Assembly: GCA_030323885.1 (NCBI GenBank) | Contig: CM059187.1 | Span: 126,709,525-126,773,524 of the forward strand | From: Branchipolynoe longqiensis | Taxonomy: Eukaryota > Annelida > Polychaeta > Phyllodocida > Polynoidae | Direction of reading: 5' to 3' | DNA length: 64,000 nucleotides | In this document: piece after piece, positions 33,235 through 44,935 of the stretch | How the letters are laid out: every line of letters starts with the position of its first letter | Position numbering within the stretch: position 1 is the first letter of the stretch | Notes under the pieces: model-generated | The model's input: only the letters and a program-made list of their open reading frames with translations | Database searches by the model: none | Told to the model about the DNA's origin: nothing | Program-made: the position numbers and the translations under genes

Positions 33235-33689
33235 ATATATGGCGGGTGTAGAGTAAGTACTGTGTGTTACATTGATCACTCTATATTTGAAAACTTGATC
33301 ATCAAGCTGTTTTGCAATTCAGCCCTCCTGTGGGATGGTGCGTGTGCAGCGGTCACGCATGACTGGTATTAATTAGGGCAGTGCTGAGGCTAGTGGTGGA
33401 TGTTGAAGAGTTGGCACTGTGAGTGGGTCCGATCATATCCATATCCTTCACAATCTGATGCAGTGTCACAACTGTCACTGTGTCAACTAATCACACGGAA
33501 TTGCTCTGAATGCGACGAATAGAAAGACCGCCTGATATACTTGAAAGGGAAAAGCAGCTCAATACAAGATAACAAGGAACAACACAAACAGGGTGATAAT
33601 TGTTCATGAGTGTTGTGTCGAATTCCATAGTTAGCTTACTCTTGGTTTAGTTTGGTAATAACGCTGGATAAGGCACCGTTGTGGTTACC
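33235..33689. other. No gene recognised
   Basis: Unremarkable. Confidence 0.45.
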
Positions 33690-33860
33690 ACGTCCATATC
33701 CAATGTGGGCTGGTGTGGGTATATGATCCCGGGCAGAATCAAGCCGAATACTAACACGAGTTGGCACTCACCGTTGCCATGCCTGATATTTGACATTGCT
33801 AGGACAGTGCAAGTTGGCTCGGTGTCCTGGTAATGCAACTGAATGCTGGAAAGATTTGAG
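33690..33860 (+). mobile_element. SINE family 1-related, highly diverged
   Basis: TTGACATTGCTAGGACAGTG, then GGCTCGGTGTCCTGGTAATG and CAACTGAATGC, follow the order of the family 1 body (TAGGATAGGACAACGACTG, TCAGTGTCAGG) with many substitutions. Confidence 0.55.
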
Positions 33861-33887
33861 GATCTACTTTTTGTTTCGGTGGGTTGG

Positions 33888-34030
33888 GGGATTCGAACCA
33901 TCGGTTTCGAACCCTGGCTGAGTCAAACCTATGACTTGAAAAGTCATACTTGTCGCTACCTAGGGTGGCGTTCGGCATTGCTAGGATAAAGCAATAAGAA
34001 GTACTGTGAGGAAGGCCAATTGCCATTGAA
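33888..34030 (+). mobile_element. SINE family 1 fragment
   Basis: CTGAGTCAAACCTATGACTT, then CATACTTGTCGCTACCTAGG and TTCGGCATTGCTAGGATA, match the head-body junction. The 3' half is lost. Confidence 0.7.
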
Positions 34031-34264
34031 ATGAAATAGCACTTGATTAATCAACTAATGTACAGAACAAAAAATAAAGAAAAAGAACAAAAAGATGGCG
34101 TCATCGTGCCGATAGTATGCCATTTCACTGGGGGCAGCACTAAATATATGTGATGATTGCCATAACGCTGTCATAAGTGTGGAAGGCGTTCTGATGTGAC
34201 ATCAATTGCTACTACTATAGTACTAGTACTAGGACGCAAATCATCAAAGCAATCAATCAGTATA

Positions 34265-34431
34265 CAGTAAAACCTCTCTAACAGACCACCTCCACAGATC
34301 GACCACTCACGCTTTATTTGGGTCCCCACAATACCATTGTAACCATATTATAACTCCCTAAACCGACCACCTCCCTAAATGGACGACATAAATTCGGTCC
34401 CAAGGTCAGTCGATTTAGAGAGGGTTTACTG
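34265..34431. mobile_element. pogo/mariner-like MITE, intact 167 bp
   Basis: It runs from CAGTAAAACCTCTCTAACAG to GATTTAGAGAGGGTTTACTG, with TA on both sides (34,263-34,264 and 34,432-34,433). It is the uninterrupted partner of 6966-7410. Confidence 0.85.
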
Positions 34432-34433
34432 TA

Positions 34434-35490
34434 TTCCAAAGCATTTGATGAATGCACAAGAACATGAGCGCTTGCCAAATAGAGTGAGTAGTATGTGCAA
34501 TCGGAAACTGTCCCCAGGCTACACACTCGGTTCTATCTCGGCGTCACTATCTTGTCCACCATGACAACGTGTGTTTAGGGGTAAGAGGGAAAGGACAAGT
34601 ATATTGGTGTATTAGAGCAAACAAATGGTTAAAGTCATGTATCCGAAAGGTATACAATAATCCACGCGCACTGGGCGCCTGCGCAGAGATATGATTTTAA
34701 TTGTACTTCCGGTTTGGGCCGACACGCCGGACTCTCCTGCCACATTGAATTATCATTATGAAATTACAATGTAGTATCTATGTCCGGAAGCCTTCATGTG
34801 CAAAGGTCAGATGTCATGCGCACGGTGTCATAATGAAGGCCCGTGCTAATTGATACGTGCGTACACGTGCGTGGATCGGGGTGGGGAGGGTGTGTGCGTA
34901 GGGTGGGGAGGTGGGACTGGGAGTGAACATGGCAGTGAGGGGGGTATGGAAGGTGTGGGGGGAGGGGCGCGGGGGGTGGGGGGCACTGTGATAGAATGGG
35001 GTGGGTAGCTTCATGTGTGGGCATGGACGAATGCAGGAGGTGGGATGGGTGGGCACCAGGTGGTAACCGGACCTGGAGGCAGCGTCCCCGACGTGTCACG
35101 TGGTCACTGGGCGGAAACCCGAGAGAACCCCCGTGAAGGCTGCCTGTCAGCGGTTGTGCTTTGCTAACAGTTCATCGACTGCACTCTCCAAATTATGCAC
35201 CCGATGAGATATTGAAGACACGCGTTAAATTGATACAGCCCAGCATGTCACGATTGAACAACTGTTGTTTACGTATTTACTCTATTTGCAATAGTGGAAT
35301 GGGTCTATAGAATTATAATTTGTTAGAAATATGTTTTCATCACTTTCATTTGGTAATTTAGTGTGGGAAGAGGGATTGGTACTAAGAGAGGCCATGGTGG
35401 GCTCGAGTACTGGAAGACTGCCTGGACCTGGGTGCGCTCAGACTACACGGTCACTGGCGACCGTTGATAAGGCACGGTGTTGTCTACAAC
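34434..35490. other. No gene recognised
   Basis: Contains G-rich low-complexity DNA at 34,870-35,000. The rest is single-copy-looking. Confidence 0.5.
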
Positions 35491-35494
35491 CTCT

Positions 35495-36105
35495 CCACAC
35501 CCACCCACACACACACCAACACACACACCCGCACACACCCCTCACGCCCAGACACACCCACACACCCACATACACCCACACACACCCACATACAGCCACA
35601 CACACACCAACACACACCAACACCCACACCCACACCCCACACACGCACCCCCCACACACCCACACACATACACACACCCACACGCACCCACACACACCAA
35701 CACACACCCCACACACGCACATACGCCCACACCCACACACCCACATACATGCACACACCCACACACGCACCCACACACACATGCACACACCTACGCACAC
35801 ACCACACACACACGCACCCCTCACACACATCCACACCTACACACCCACACACACCCACACGCAGCCCCACACACACATCCACACTTATACACCCACACAA
35901 ACACACGAACCCCCACCCACATATCCACACCCACCTACACCCACACCCACACTCACACTCACTCACACCCACCCACATACACCAACCCTCACACTCACAC
36001 CCACTCCAACACTCACACCCCACCCGCACCTGCACCAACACCCATACTCACACCCACTCACACCAACACTCACACCCGCACCCACATCCACACCCGCACC
36101 CAATG
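35495..36105. repeat. CACACCCA microsatellite/minisatellite
   Basis: About 610 bp of CACACCCACACAC and CACTCACACCC variants. Pro/His/Thr frames of 200-300 residues run through it on plus and Val/Cys/Gly frames on minus. These are not genes. Confidence 0.95.
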
Positions 36106-36560
36106 CCAGGTTAAACCCTACGGGTAGGGTGAGACTGAGTGGCGTGAGAGTGGGTATGTGGAAGGGAAGGAGGAGGTGGTGTCGATCATGTGTGGTTCAG
36201 TTGAGAACCGCAGTGTGGGTGATCCCTCTCACATGATTGAAATGATGAGTGGTGTGGGAAGGAGAGAGTAGAGTCTGCAGACGGTTGGTTGGTTAACTGG
36301 AACTTGGAGTGAGCATGGTGACGAAATGGGCGCTTTGACTAGTAGAGGATCGTGGGGTGGGAGTGAGCGTTACCGCCGAAAAGAAAGATGGGAGACAGCT
36401 AATCATGGAAGATGGGTAAGATTCTGAAAGGAATGAGAGTTGGGATTTAAGGCACGGGGGTGGGTATTGGGTCTAGGAAGAAAGGAGTGGAGTGTCGGAA
36501 GCAATCTATCCGATATATAAGACAAGTAGTGGGTGGTGGGGTTTGGTGTGGGTGAAGTGA
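36106..36560. other. No gene recognised
   Basis: Purine-leaning sequence with no supported feature. Confidence 0.45.
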
Positions 36561-36592
36561 AGGTGTGTGTGTGGGGGGGGGGGGGGGGGGGT
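36561..36592. repeat. (TG)n followed by a poly(G) run
   Basis: A short TG run is followed by about 21 consecutive G residues. Confidence 0.9.
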
Positions 36593-36659
36593 ACTGAACG
36601 ACAAGAGCACTAGGTATGGATAGTAATGAGGGTCAAAGTTCATTGCAACCGTCGTTTTG

Positions 36660-37440
36660 TCCAGCTCACTTCACCCCCTACTCTCCATCCGGCCACCTTC
36701 TCACACCACCTCGTCCACCACCCCCTACCCCACCCACCACCGCAGGCTAACCTTGCTTCCGCCCTTCCTTCCGCTGAGACCACCCCACCATCCCCCGCCC
36801 GCCCGCCCACCCACCCCCCGACCGCCCTCCCACCAGCCCACCCGGCCGACCGTCCTTCCACGTCCACAGCCGGCCGGATGCCTGACGCCGGTCCCGCGCC
36901 GGTTCTGAGATTAGGGGTGAAACCGGATCGGGGCGCGGCGACGTGGCAGCGGCGGGGCGGAAGACGCGATGTGACTGGCGCATGATTATCTGAGCGCGCC
37001 GGGCGCCGCCGACGCGATGGGACGCGGGGTCGGCTTTCCCCCGCCATGTTTTGTACAGGAGTATAAGGGTGGGAACCCGCCACCAAGTCCACCGGCCGTC
37101 CTGCTGTGAGGGGCGGGCGGGGTGTCCGTTCCCGGCGCCATGGGTGGTGGTGCCGGTGGTGGTGGTGATAATAGTAGGGTGGGCGGCCCGGGGGGTGGTG
37201 AGACTTACCCCGCCCCCCTTACCTGCCCTACTACCGCTCCCATACCCACCTGTACCCGCCCCGGGTGGGCTCCTGCATGGCTCATCGGATCCGATAAGTC
37301 CCGATACTGTTGTAGGTGGGCGCCAGGGGGCGCGGCAGTCACCCCCCCCCCCACCTGACATTTACCTGCCAGCTACCTGTAACTACCTGTGACTGTAACG
37401 CCGTCAGCGCCCGCCAGAAGGCAGCACTAACGTGGCGTCA
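36660..37440. other. CpG/GC-rich region
   Basis: A C-rich start gives way to CpG-dense sequence (36,880-37,080, 37,110-37,160, 37,310-37,350). A CTCF-core-like CGCCAGGGGGCGC sits at 37,321-37,333. The Pro/Arg frames have no domain. Confidence 0.45.
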
Positions 37441-37703
37441 TAATGACGGGTTCGACACCACAGCCTCGCAGTCGGGTGAGGGGCGTGGGGTGACACCCCA
37501 TCATGTTCCTCACTGCTCATCAAAGCATCATGTGATATGCCGTCCCGCTGAACCTCAACCTCTGCAGCACTCACTACAAGTTAATGCAATAGGGAACTTC
37601 TATGTCCTGGTGGTTGAGTATGTTACGCCATGAATTGAGAATCATTAAATACGCTGGTGTACAGTTTGTTATTAATGTTAAGTGATTTACTACTCAAATT
37701 ACA

Positions 37704-37733
37704 ATATATATGTATATATATATATATATATAC
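37704..37733. repeat. (TA)n microsatellite
   Basis: Short TA run preceding the SINE fragment. Confidence 0.88.
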
Positions 37734-37740
37734 CGCTGTG

Positions 37741-37918
37741 CATAACTTACAGCATCATCAAAGGCCAGTTGCTCTCATACCATGTCTAGGTGGTGTGGGA
37801 GGTTAAAAATGCCTTGGGTCGGTAAAAGTGTAGGCTTGGGCTTTCTATCGACAAACTGTCTAATGGTGAAAACAAGTCTATTCAGACTTATCCATGATAG
37901 GCAGTATAAATCTTCAAG
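37741..37918 (+). mobile_element. Composite SINE body, 5'-truncated
   Basis: GTGCATAACTTACAGCATC, then CCAGTTGCTCTCATACCATG, GGTCGGTAAAAGTGTAGGC and AGGCAGTATAAATCTTCAAG match the body at 32,680-32,880 in reverse. Both tRNA-like heads are missing. Confidence 0.82.
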
Positions 37919-37945
37919 GATATATATATATATGATGTATATATA

Positions 37946-38045
37946 TGCTGCATAAAGCATTATGCAAGTATAAATGCTCGGAGGGCAATACATATTTCTG
38001 ACTTCCACTTGATTGACGCATTGGTGGAGTGCCCCCCCCCTGGCG
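37946..38045 (+). repeat. TA-anchored dispersed repeat, diverged copy 4
   Basis: A TA run, then GCTGCATAAAGCATTATGC and AAGTATAAATGCTCGGAGG. It ends in TGGCGGCGAT beside another TA run. Confidence 0.5.
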
Positions 38046-38046
38046 G

Positions 38047-38083
<37 letters not shown>

Positions 38084-38235
38084 CTCTATAATCTATTATG
38101 GGAATATAATTAAGGACACTACCACTTATCAGTTCTCTTCTATATATTACTACTATTATTAGTTATTACCTACTATCCTACTGTCATAGGAGTTAGTTCC
38201 TGCTTCTGCCACTATGGTGCCACCTGTAATCTGCG
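38047..38235 (+). repeat. (TA)n plus TA-anchored repeat, diverged copy 5
   Basis: About 32 bp of TA is followed by GTGCTCTATAATCTATTATG and ends near ATGGTGCCACCTG. The order resembles copies 2 and 3 but with low identity. Confidence 0.45.
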
Positions 38236-38240
38236 TGTAA

Positions 38241-38572
38241 TTGGTTGGTGGTTGGAGTGTTACGTCCTGGCAACATCTCAGGTCATATCAAGACAAGTGC
38301 TAACTTATGACAGTGTGCACTCATGGCAACTTTATAGCACTGCCCCACTGGGAAATCAGGCTGCCGGCACCATGACCCGACATCCCACACAGTCATATTA
38401 CCCTGAGACTGAGCTAACCAGTCCTTGCCCTATCATATTAATGCCGAGCGCTGGCTAGAAAGCGACAAGTATCACTTTTATAAGTCATTGATTTGACTCG
38501 ACCGGGAATCGAACTCCAGATCTCACGCACGCGAGGCCCGCACTCTACCGATTTGGCCACCGCGCCCGATAG
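38241..38572 (-). mobile_element. SINE family 1, full length
   Basis: In reverse: GGGCGCGGTGGCCAAATCGG, then AGAGTGCGGGCCTCGCGTG, box B AGTTCGATTCC, GGTCGAGTCAAATC, the full body, and 3' end TGATATGACCTGAGATG, CCAGGACGTAACACTCC, ACCACCAACC. It is the best-preserved copy. Confidence 0.9.
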
Positions 38573-39165
38573 TAAGCTATGATTGTAAAGTGTCAGACTA
38601 TTACCGGTAGAGTACTCATCAATTTCGAAAGCAGTGCCGGTGAAATAGCGCTAGTATAATGAATTGTAGGTAACGCATCTATGGCAGAGAGAAGGACCTC
38701 GTTCAGTCTGCGTGTAACTAAATATTACACATGAGTGTTAAATATTCAGTATAGTCACTATGACAACCAACCACCCTTCCACACACCCAGCCGCACCAGC
38801 AGATACACCATTGTCACATACAGCCCCTCCATCTCCTGCCAGATTCCCTCCGTAATATAATGCATGACCCACAATGCATTGGTCACGTTAAACCAACAGA
38901 ATTCCGGTTCCGCGCTGCGCAAGCGTCCACACGTCGGTGGCGCAGATAGCTTTCAGGGAATTAATTGCTCACGAGCCATGTTATTGGGTTCTTTCTTGGT
39001 ACATCTTAGAATAACACGTGGCCGCGGGTCGGTTTCCTCACGTCTGATACTGACACACACCCGCGGGCCCGGACAGTGGCATTTTACCGCCTGTCTACGG
39101 GAGGTAAGGGAGTGATGGGAGATGGCAAGCTAATTCACCATTCGCAGTCACCATTCAATGGATGG
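38573..39165. other. No gene recognised
   Basis: Includes CpG-containing sequence near 38,905-39,090. No coding signal. Confidence 0.45.
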
Positions 39166-39169
39166 CTAG

Positions 39170-39380
39170 TACTTTCTTGTGTGGTTTATCCTACCATCTA
39201 GGACAGCGGGTTGATAGTGCTGCATCACTGGGGTACCATATCGGTAGCATAATGATGTCATTACCGACAGAACCATATTATCCTATTCTGGCACTGAGGC
39301 AACCACTCTATCTCACTATTGGTCACTCACTATTGGTCAGAATCACGCGATCTACCGACAGCCGCCACATAATTAGAATT
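39170..39380 (-). mobile_element. SINE family 1, old diverged copy
   Basis: ATAGTGCTGCATCACTGGGG, then CATATTATCCTATTCTGGCA and CTGAGGCAACCACTC, keep the family order in reverse. A short duplication (CTATTGGTCACT twice) lies near 39,320. Confidence 0.6.
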
Positions 39381-39736
39381 CTGGTGAATGCGACTAGAGA
39401 TGGAATCCATAACTTCTCGCACAGGAGGCCGACACTTTGGTGCTTGACTATCCCATTCTGTCTGAATTAGTGTCTATGGCTCAACATGTATGTTTATTAT
39501 CCACTGTAACGTTCAGCTCGATGAAATGTTATATTGGACAGCCCAATTTAAATGTGTTTTAATCAGTTGTCAAAATGAATTGCAATATGAGGTCTGAATG
39601 CATTGACTGATCATGCGTTACAATAACTAAAGGGGCTGTCGCACTACGATGTATAGCCTTAGCGTATGCCGACGTATATGATTTTCGATCAACACGTCGG
39701 CGTACGTCGTCATACCGTATTTCCAACGTCAGTGAT

Positions 39737-40252
39737 GGGGCTGTCACATTATGACATTTCTCGCCAACGCGCTTCGATGTGTGTGATTCTTTTGGCACAA
39801 CGTCGGGATACGTCAGGAAGTGTTACACGCGCGTTAGGTGCGCGTTGGTATTTGTTGATGGACGGCGACGGTCGGCGAGGATCGGTGGTGCGCGTCATCG
39901 CACGTCGAAAGTTTTGTGCTTGCACAAAACTTTGGATGCGAGACAAAACACGGGTGCCAATGTTACGGCTATGTTAGGGGCGTGTCGAAATACGTTAAAC
40001 GCATTGGAAGATCGTTATGCGAATGATAGGCACAGGCGATGCGCGTGTGAGGCTCATTCCCACGTGTTGCGCCAAACGGTTGCTTTTTGTTGTTTTATGT
40101 CCTACCAACATCTAAGGTCATATCAGGATGGCGCACCAACATTTTACCACAACGTCGGCCGCATGCTACCAATACGTTGTGCTGACGCCGAAAAGTTTTA
40201 CGTTTCTCGACGATTAAAAGTGATTTTGCGTGTTGGCATAATGTGACAGCAA
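39737..40252. mobile_element. TIR element, inner (nested) copy
   Basis: GGGGCTGTCACATTATGACA on the left and GGCATAATGTGACAGC on the right are inverse and lie inside the outer element. A perfect 12-bp stem with 2-nt loop (AAAGTTTTGTGC ... GCACAAAACTTT, 39,908-39,933) sits about a third of the way in. The duplicated target could not be resolved. Confidence 0.72.
40083..40131 (-). mobile_element. SINE family 1 3'-end fragment inside the inner TIR element
   Basis: In reverse: CATCCTGATATGACCTTAG, then ATGTTGGTAGGACATAAAAC and AACAAAAAG. The flanks GCGCCAAAC (left) and GCGCACCAAC (right) may be a decayed target-site duplication. Confidence 0.72.
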
Positions 40253-40842
40253 CATAAATTTCCAAGATGTCTCGACGTGTGGCTCGTACATTGAACGTAC
40301 ACTGCGTGTACATTGAACATATGCTGTGTGTACGTTCAGGATACATCGGCATACATTGGGAGTGTGTTAGGGATATGTTGGAATACGTTGCTGCACGTTA
40401 GCCGTACATTCAGCCGGTGGGAACGTGCAGTCCGCGTACATTCCGTGTACTCCCAACGGATGCATTACGTACTCCTAACGTTCTTCGAACGTATGCCTGC
40501 CGTATCTCCAGTGTATGTAATATATATGTCGAACTTCTAGTGATGGAGTAATGTACGTAACGTTGGTCAGCGTACCGTGAGCGTATGCGAGCGTTTTGCA
40601 AACATTTTGTGAACGTTTTGTGAAAGTTTTGCGAGGCACATGAAAGCTCTCATATGCTAGCAATAGGTCAGAGATACTTTCTGCATACGCTATGTATGTT
40701 GTGGGTACATTGTGTGTACATTGTGTGTACACCCATTTTTATCCCCTGCCGCTGAAAAGTTTGACGAATGCCGACATACTGGCAAATTTTCGAATGTTGA
40801 GCAAGCGCTGATGCCGTACATCGTAGTGTGACAGGACCTTAA

Positions 40843-42425
40843 GGGGAACCCCATATCGGGAAATAACTGCTCATTATATACGATGGATCCTAAAGCGAAC
40901 TTATTGTGTGCGGTCATCCATATATGCAAGTATGCCCTAAATTGTGCAGTGCGCTACGGATTCGATGTAAAAAATAGTGTGTGGTACACAACACAATTAC
41001 TTCTTTTGAAACTTGTAATGAAACTCGTTGAGAGCTGGTCTGGAATACACTTTCCAGCTAAATTACTAGTACATGTACATGGAATGGATGTTGGCAGATG
41101 GTTCGGGGGTGGGGTGGGGGGGGGTCATGCCCAAAACATTGAGGTTGTATTTAGATACAATGGGGCCCTGAACTTATTTATCATCGATTCCCAATTCCCG
41201 CGGTTAAACATAAATTGTCGCCTAATATACTGCTGTCTAATACGATATTCGGGTGTTGCACTTTAGTTATTACTCATTTCAACCAGACAGTATATAGCTC
41301 CATAGGCTATTTAAATCAAGGTACACATCATTTGGTCTCGTGATGTATAAGATAACCACCTGGAAGACAATGCCCTTTTTTATTTAGGGTATGCAGAAGG
41401 ACATTTTTTTCGTTGGTGCCCTAAGGCTGAAAGAGCGTAGGTTCAGTTATATACGGAATTGGTTTAAATGTGTCAGCCTTCGACTATGCAGATAATATTG
41501 GTCACCATAAAGGGAAATACTTGTGGCTTCAATGTACTGCTTTGCAATAGCACGTAAATTAGTAAGTACCATCACCATTAAAGAAAAAGATTGCTATGTT
41601 TGATATTTCTCAATTTCGGTCATTTTATGCAGACTGAGGGGTTCAAGAGTTGGTGATGTTACAGAAAACGACCCCAGGTGCCGCCACTGGTTATTACAAC
41701 CGTACCGGGATAGTATGTGAAATAGAATAATATAATAAAATATATACATTAAATCTTTGCCATCTATATCCACATAATACATTATATAACACCTACATTC
41801 AAGCACTAAGAGGAAAGTGTAAGTTAAGTGTTCTCATTCCAGACATTGTCGTACAATAAATTAAACCGAGCGATGTTATTGATATAACCAGCTACAAGTC
41901 ATAATCAATATACAATGCAAAAAAAAAAAACCTGCTTGATGGTCGCCCTTTGAAAGCAACAACCACTACTGCCCTCTGGCGGAGGATTCCCCCATCAAAG
42001 AGAGCAGAAAATATTATTTCAGAAAGATTCCGCGCTGAGAGAAATCTCCTTGTGTGATTAAAAATGGTGGGAATTGTTCTGTGCGACCACAGTGCACCCG
42101 TGTGCTTTGTACCAAGTGGCTCGGTGGGTGGCGATGTAGTTCTCTCAAAGTGGAAGCGGCTTTTTCTTTTCTTTGTTTCCTCTTTTTTTAAAGTAATTAT
42201 AAATGGGAGTCGAGTAAGAAAATGTAGTTCTCGCCTAGGAGAGGGGCTTCCGATGAGATCTCGTGGCATGTATCCCCGAGATGATCCCGGTGTGTTTTGC
42301 ACATCCCCACCGTTGTAGGTGCGTTTAGTCAAATGGTTAGTGTAGTTAATATTTTAATCATATACTTCTATTTCAGAATGAAACTTAAGTCCTTTTTGTG
42401 GCATCTGTTCACACTTAACTTATTA
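40843..42425. other. No gene recognised
   Basis: Long stretch without recognisable repeats. A 127-residue frame at 40,883-41,266 starts Met-Asp-Pro-Lys but crosses a poly-G run and has no domain I recognise. Confidence 0.45.
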
Positions 42426-42437
42426 TTGTCCCCCGCC

Positions 42438-42498
42438 CTGATATGACCTTAGATATTGCTAGGACGTAAAGCTCCAACAACCAACCAACCAAATCTTC
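42438..42498 (+). mobile_element. ~60-bp SINE family 1 3'-end insertion
   Basis: CTGATATGACCTTAGATATT, then GCTAGGACGTAAAGCTCC and (CAAC)n. The flanks TTGTCCCCCGCC (42,426-42,437) and TTGTCCTCGGCC (42,499-42,510) match at 10 of 12 positions, as expected of an aged target-site duplication. Confidence 0.8.
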
Positions 42499-42774
42499 TT
42501 GTCCTCGGCCGTTGAGTATAATCAGGAAAATATCAATCTAGAACAATAAGAGTTGCGCAGTTAAATGTGTGAATAGTATTACGATTGAAGCATGTGCAAC
42601 TATAACTTCCAGTTGTTGGGCAATGTCTCTACTTCAAAGATAATAATACTTAATAGAAAGGAAGTGAGAAAGCAAATTCAAGACCAGGACATACATAGAA
42701 GTGTATAGGGATGGAAAGAATGGCTACGAGTGATTGGAACTTTCGCCTTAGCAACATACGAGGTAAGAACTGAC

Positions 42775-42845
42775 TTTGACTGTGTGTACACCTGGTGGTT
42801 TTATAGTGCTGCCTCATTGGCATAGTGCGCGGCCGGCACCATTCC
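42775..42845 (-). mobile_element. SINE family 1 body fragment
   Basis: GACTGTGTGTACACCTGGTG, then TTTTATAGTGCTGCCTCATTG and CCGGCACCATTCCCA, match the middle of the body in reverse. Confidence 0.65.
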
Positions 42846-43325
42846 CAGTTGGTGAGGATGTGAGGGTGTTGGTAGAGGTGTAGGGTGGTGGTAGTGGTGA
42901 GGGTGGTGTAGAGGATGATGATACACACTTTGATATGGTGATAGTGTGTGTAGGGTGTTGGTGGTAGATGGTGTAAAAGTGGCGGTGTGAGAAGCTGCGC
43001 TGAAGAAGATGCGATGAGGGGGCACCACTGGGAACATCCCATTCAATAACCTGATGGCGCCTGATCCCACCCATCGATCACCGATGGCCCCCCTCCAGAA
43101 CCTCCACCCCCCCCCACCATGCCCTCCTCTGCCCCCACCATTCCCATCCACTCCTTGCACCACCAGGATTTCTCCTCCTTATTTTAGGCTTCTTGAAGAT
43201 TGGGCTAATTGTATCGGGCTAATTGGCCAACACTAGGGGGCGCGCGCCGGCATTTAAAAGGGGGCAATTTACACACAGCCTAAAACGGCTCTAGGCGCAT
43301 AGTCTGGCCTGGCCTGCCGGTGGGT
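42846..43325. other. No gene recognised
   Basis: GGT-rich and C-rich low-complexity parts. A CTCF-core-like ACTAGGGGGCGCG lies at 43,231-43,243. Confidence 0.4.
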
Positions 43326-43388
43326 GGGGCTATGGATGTGGCTGTGGCTGTGGCTGTGGCTGTGGCTGTGGCTGTGGCTGTGGCTGCA
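43326..43388. repeat. (GGCTGT)n hexamer repeat
   Basis: About nine perfect GGCTGT units. The minus strand reads an Ala-Thr repeat. Confidence 0.95.
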
Positions 43389-44480
43389 GCGAGGGAGAGG
43401 GTGAAATCATGTGAATGTTCGGTTAGGACGGATATGCTAGTGGGGGGTAGGGGGTAACAAATATATTTAAAAAGATAAAATAAAGGTACTCGTGGCCAGC
43501 ACGCTGACATTATCCACGCCCCAGGAAGGGGATAGCGGTGTTTTTGTTAGGTGGCCGACAGGAGTGGGGCTTACCCGCGAGAAGTGTTCCGGGGGCTAAT
43601 GCTTTAATTGCCGGGGTGACCGTTACCACCCACAGCTGGCCATATTAGCCATATTGCGGCCACGTGCTGTTTATTGATATATTGCTAGGCATGCCTTGCA
43701 GGTATACTGGAGATGCCCGATTTCTTAACCCCCTGCAGGCTTCCCACACACTCCCCTCCACCCCCACACACGCGCCCTTTTTTCTCTTCGGGGGGCTTAG
43801 CATGGGGTCGTGGTGGGTGGAGGGGGGCGGGGTCGTGGCACTGACCACTACGAGGACTGGACACAGAGTGGTCACTTAGCCTATGTATCCTCCACCCACC
43901 CACCCACACACCCCTCCTCTCTCCCACAAACAGTTTTGAAAAGGGAAGGGCCTCTCAGTGGAGGGCCGGCGGCCCTGCGGCCATCGGGACCCGGCCAGAT
44001 GGTATGGGGGAACTGGTGATGTCTGTGTCCAGCATGGACATTCGGCTTATATTTCTCCCCTCCAGCGTAAGGGCAGCGCGGTTTCACCTGTAAACTTCTG
44101 GCGCCCGTTGGGCCACTACTGACGGACATACTACACTCATTAATCATTGAGCATTTTCATTTCCATCTCCGCCCCACCCCCACCCCACCCTCGGCGCCTA
44201 CCAACTCTTTTCCACACCCGCAGTGCGGATAACCAATTAACAACTTCCGGTGTCCGCGTCAAGACAAGACGGTCCTCCAGGCACTTTTGGGTCACTCCTC
44301 CGCTGAATTATTTCTCTGCATTGAGTTGCTGTTGTAACTGGGAGTTGTGTGGCCAGCAACGCCCGATGAATTTGTGGGTTCATGGGAGACTGCCGCGGCT
44401 GATGGGTGGGTGGATGGGAGGAGTAGGGAGGGGGGGGGGGAATCCTTGGGGACCTACAAGTGTCGATCCCCAGTGGCTCG
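43389..44480. other. No gene recognised
   Basis: Mixed GC content with C-rich stretches. No feature is supported. Confidence 0.45.
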
Positions 44481-44935
44481 ACTCTTGACCGCAGTTCCCC
44501 ACTTAGCGCCGGCCAGCGGTAGGAGGCGGGCACCCCGGGGGCGAGCGGAGATCTCCGGTGGCGCTGGCATGAGTCCCCGGCGGTCACTCCTGCGTCCCCG
44601 GGTTCCCTTTCCCGCCGGTGCTTTCCCCCGCCCAGTCCCTCCCCGCCCCCGTCCCCCCCCCCCCCCTCGTCCCGTCCATGTCCCCTGCCGCCCGCCTCCC
44701 CCGCCCTCGGCCCCGGCCCTCCGCCCGCCCTAGTCGTGTAAATGACCCGCCCGCTAGCTCGGCCCCTCGAGGCCTCGATCCCGACCCGGTGGTCGTGTAT
44801 CATCACCTTGCCACGTGCCCGGGGCCCGGCCTGTACCCCTCCATCTGCCCGGCCTGTCTCCGGGCGGTGCCGGGCACCGTGCCCCAATGTTCTGCACCTC
44901 ACCCCGCCCACGTCCCCGAGCCATATCCTAATCGG
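44481..44935. other. CpG-rich patch
   Basis: CCGGCGG, CCGCCCG and CCCGTCC-dense sequence with a long C run at about 44,655. Frames are Pro/Arg rich and show no conserved domain. It may be regulatory. Confidence 0.45.

Larger units (their letters stand above)
39631..40838. mobile_element. TIR element, ACGTACG-rich family, outer element
   Basis: The left end AGGGGCTGTCGCACTACG, then ATGTAT, is inverse to the right end GTACATCGTAGTGTGACAGG, then ACC. Flanks are CTAA (39,627-39,630) and TTAA (40,839-40,842). The interior consists of variants of CGTACGT, GTACATTG and GAACGT. No protein is recognised. Confidence 0.78.

Noticed and set aside
35331..36236. 301-residue frame with His/Pro/Thr repeats
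   Set aside because: Its bulk is the CACACCC repeat; the non-repetitive ends show no homology.
40883..41266. 127-residue frame starting Met-Asp-Pro-Lys
   Set aside because: Crosses a poly-G run, no domain, no splice sites or conserved context.
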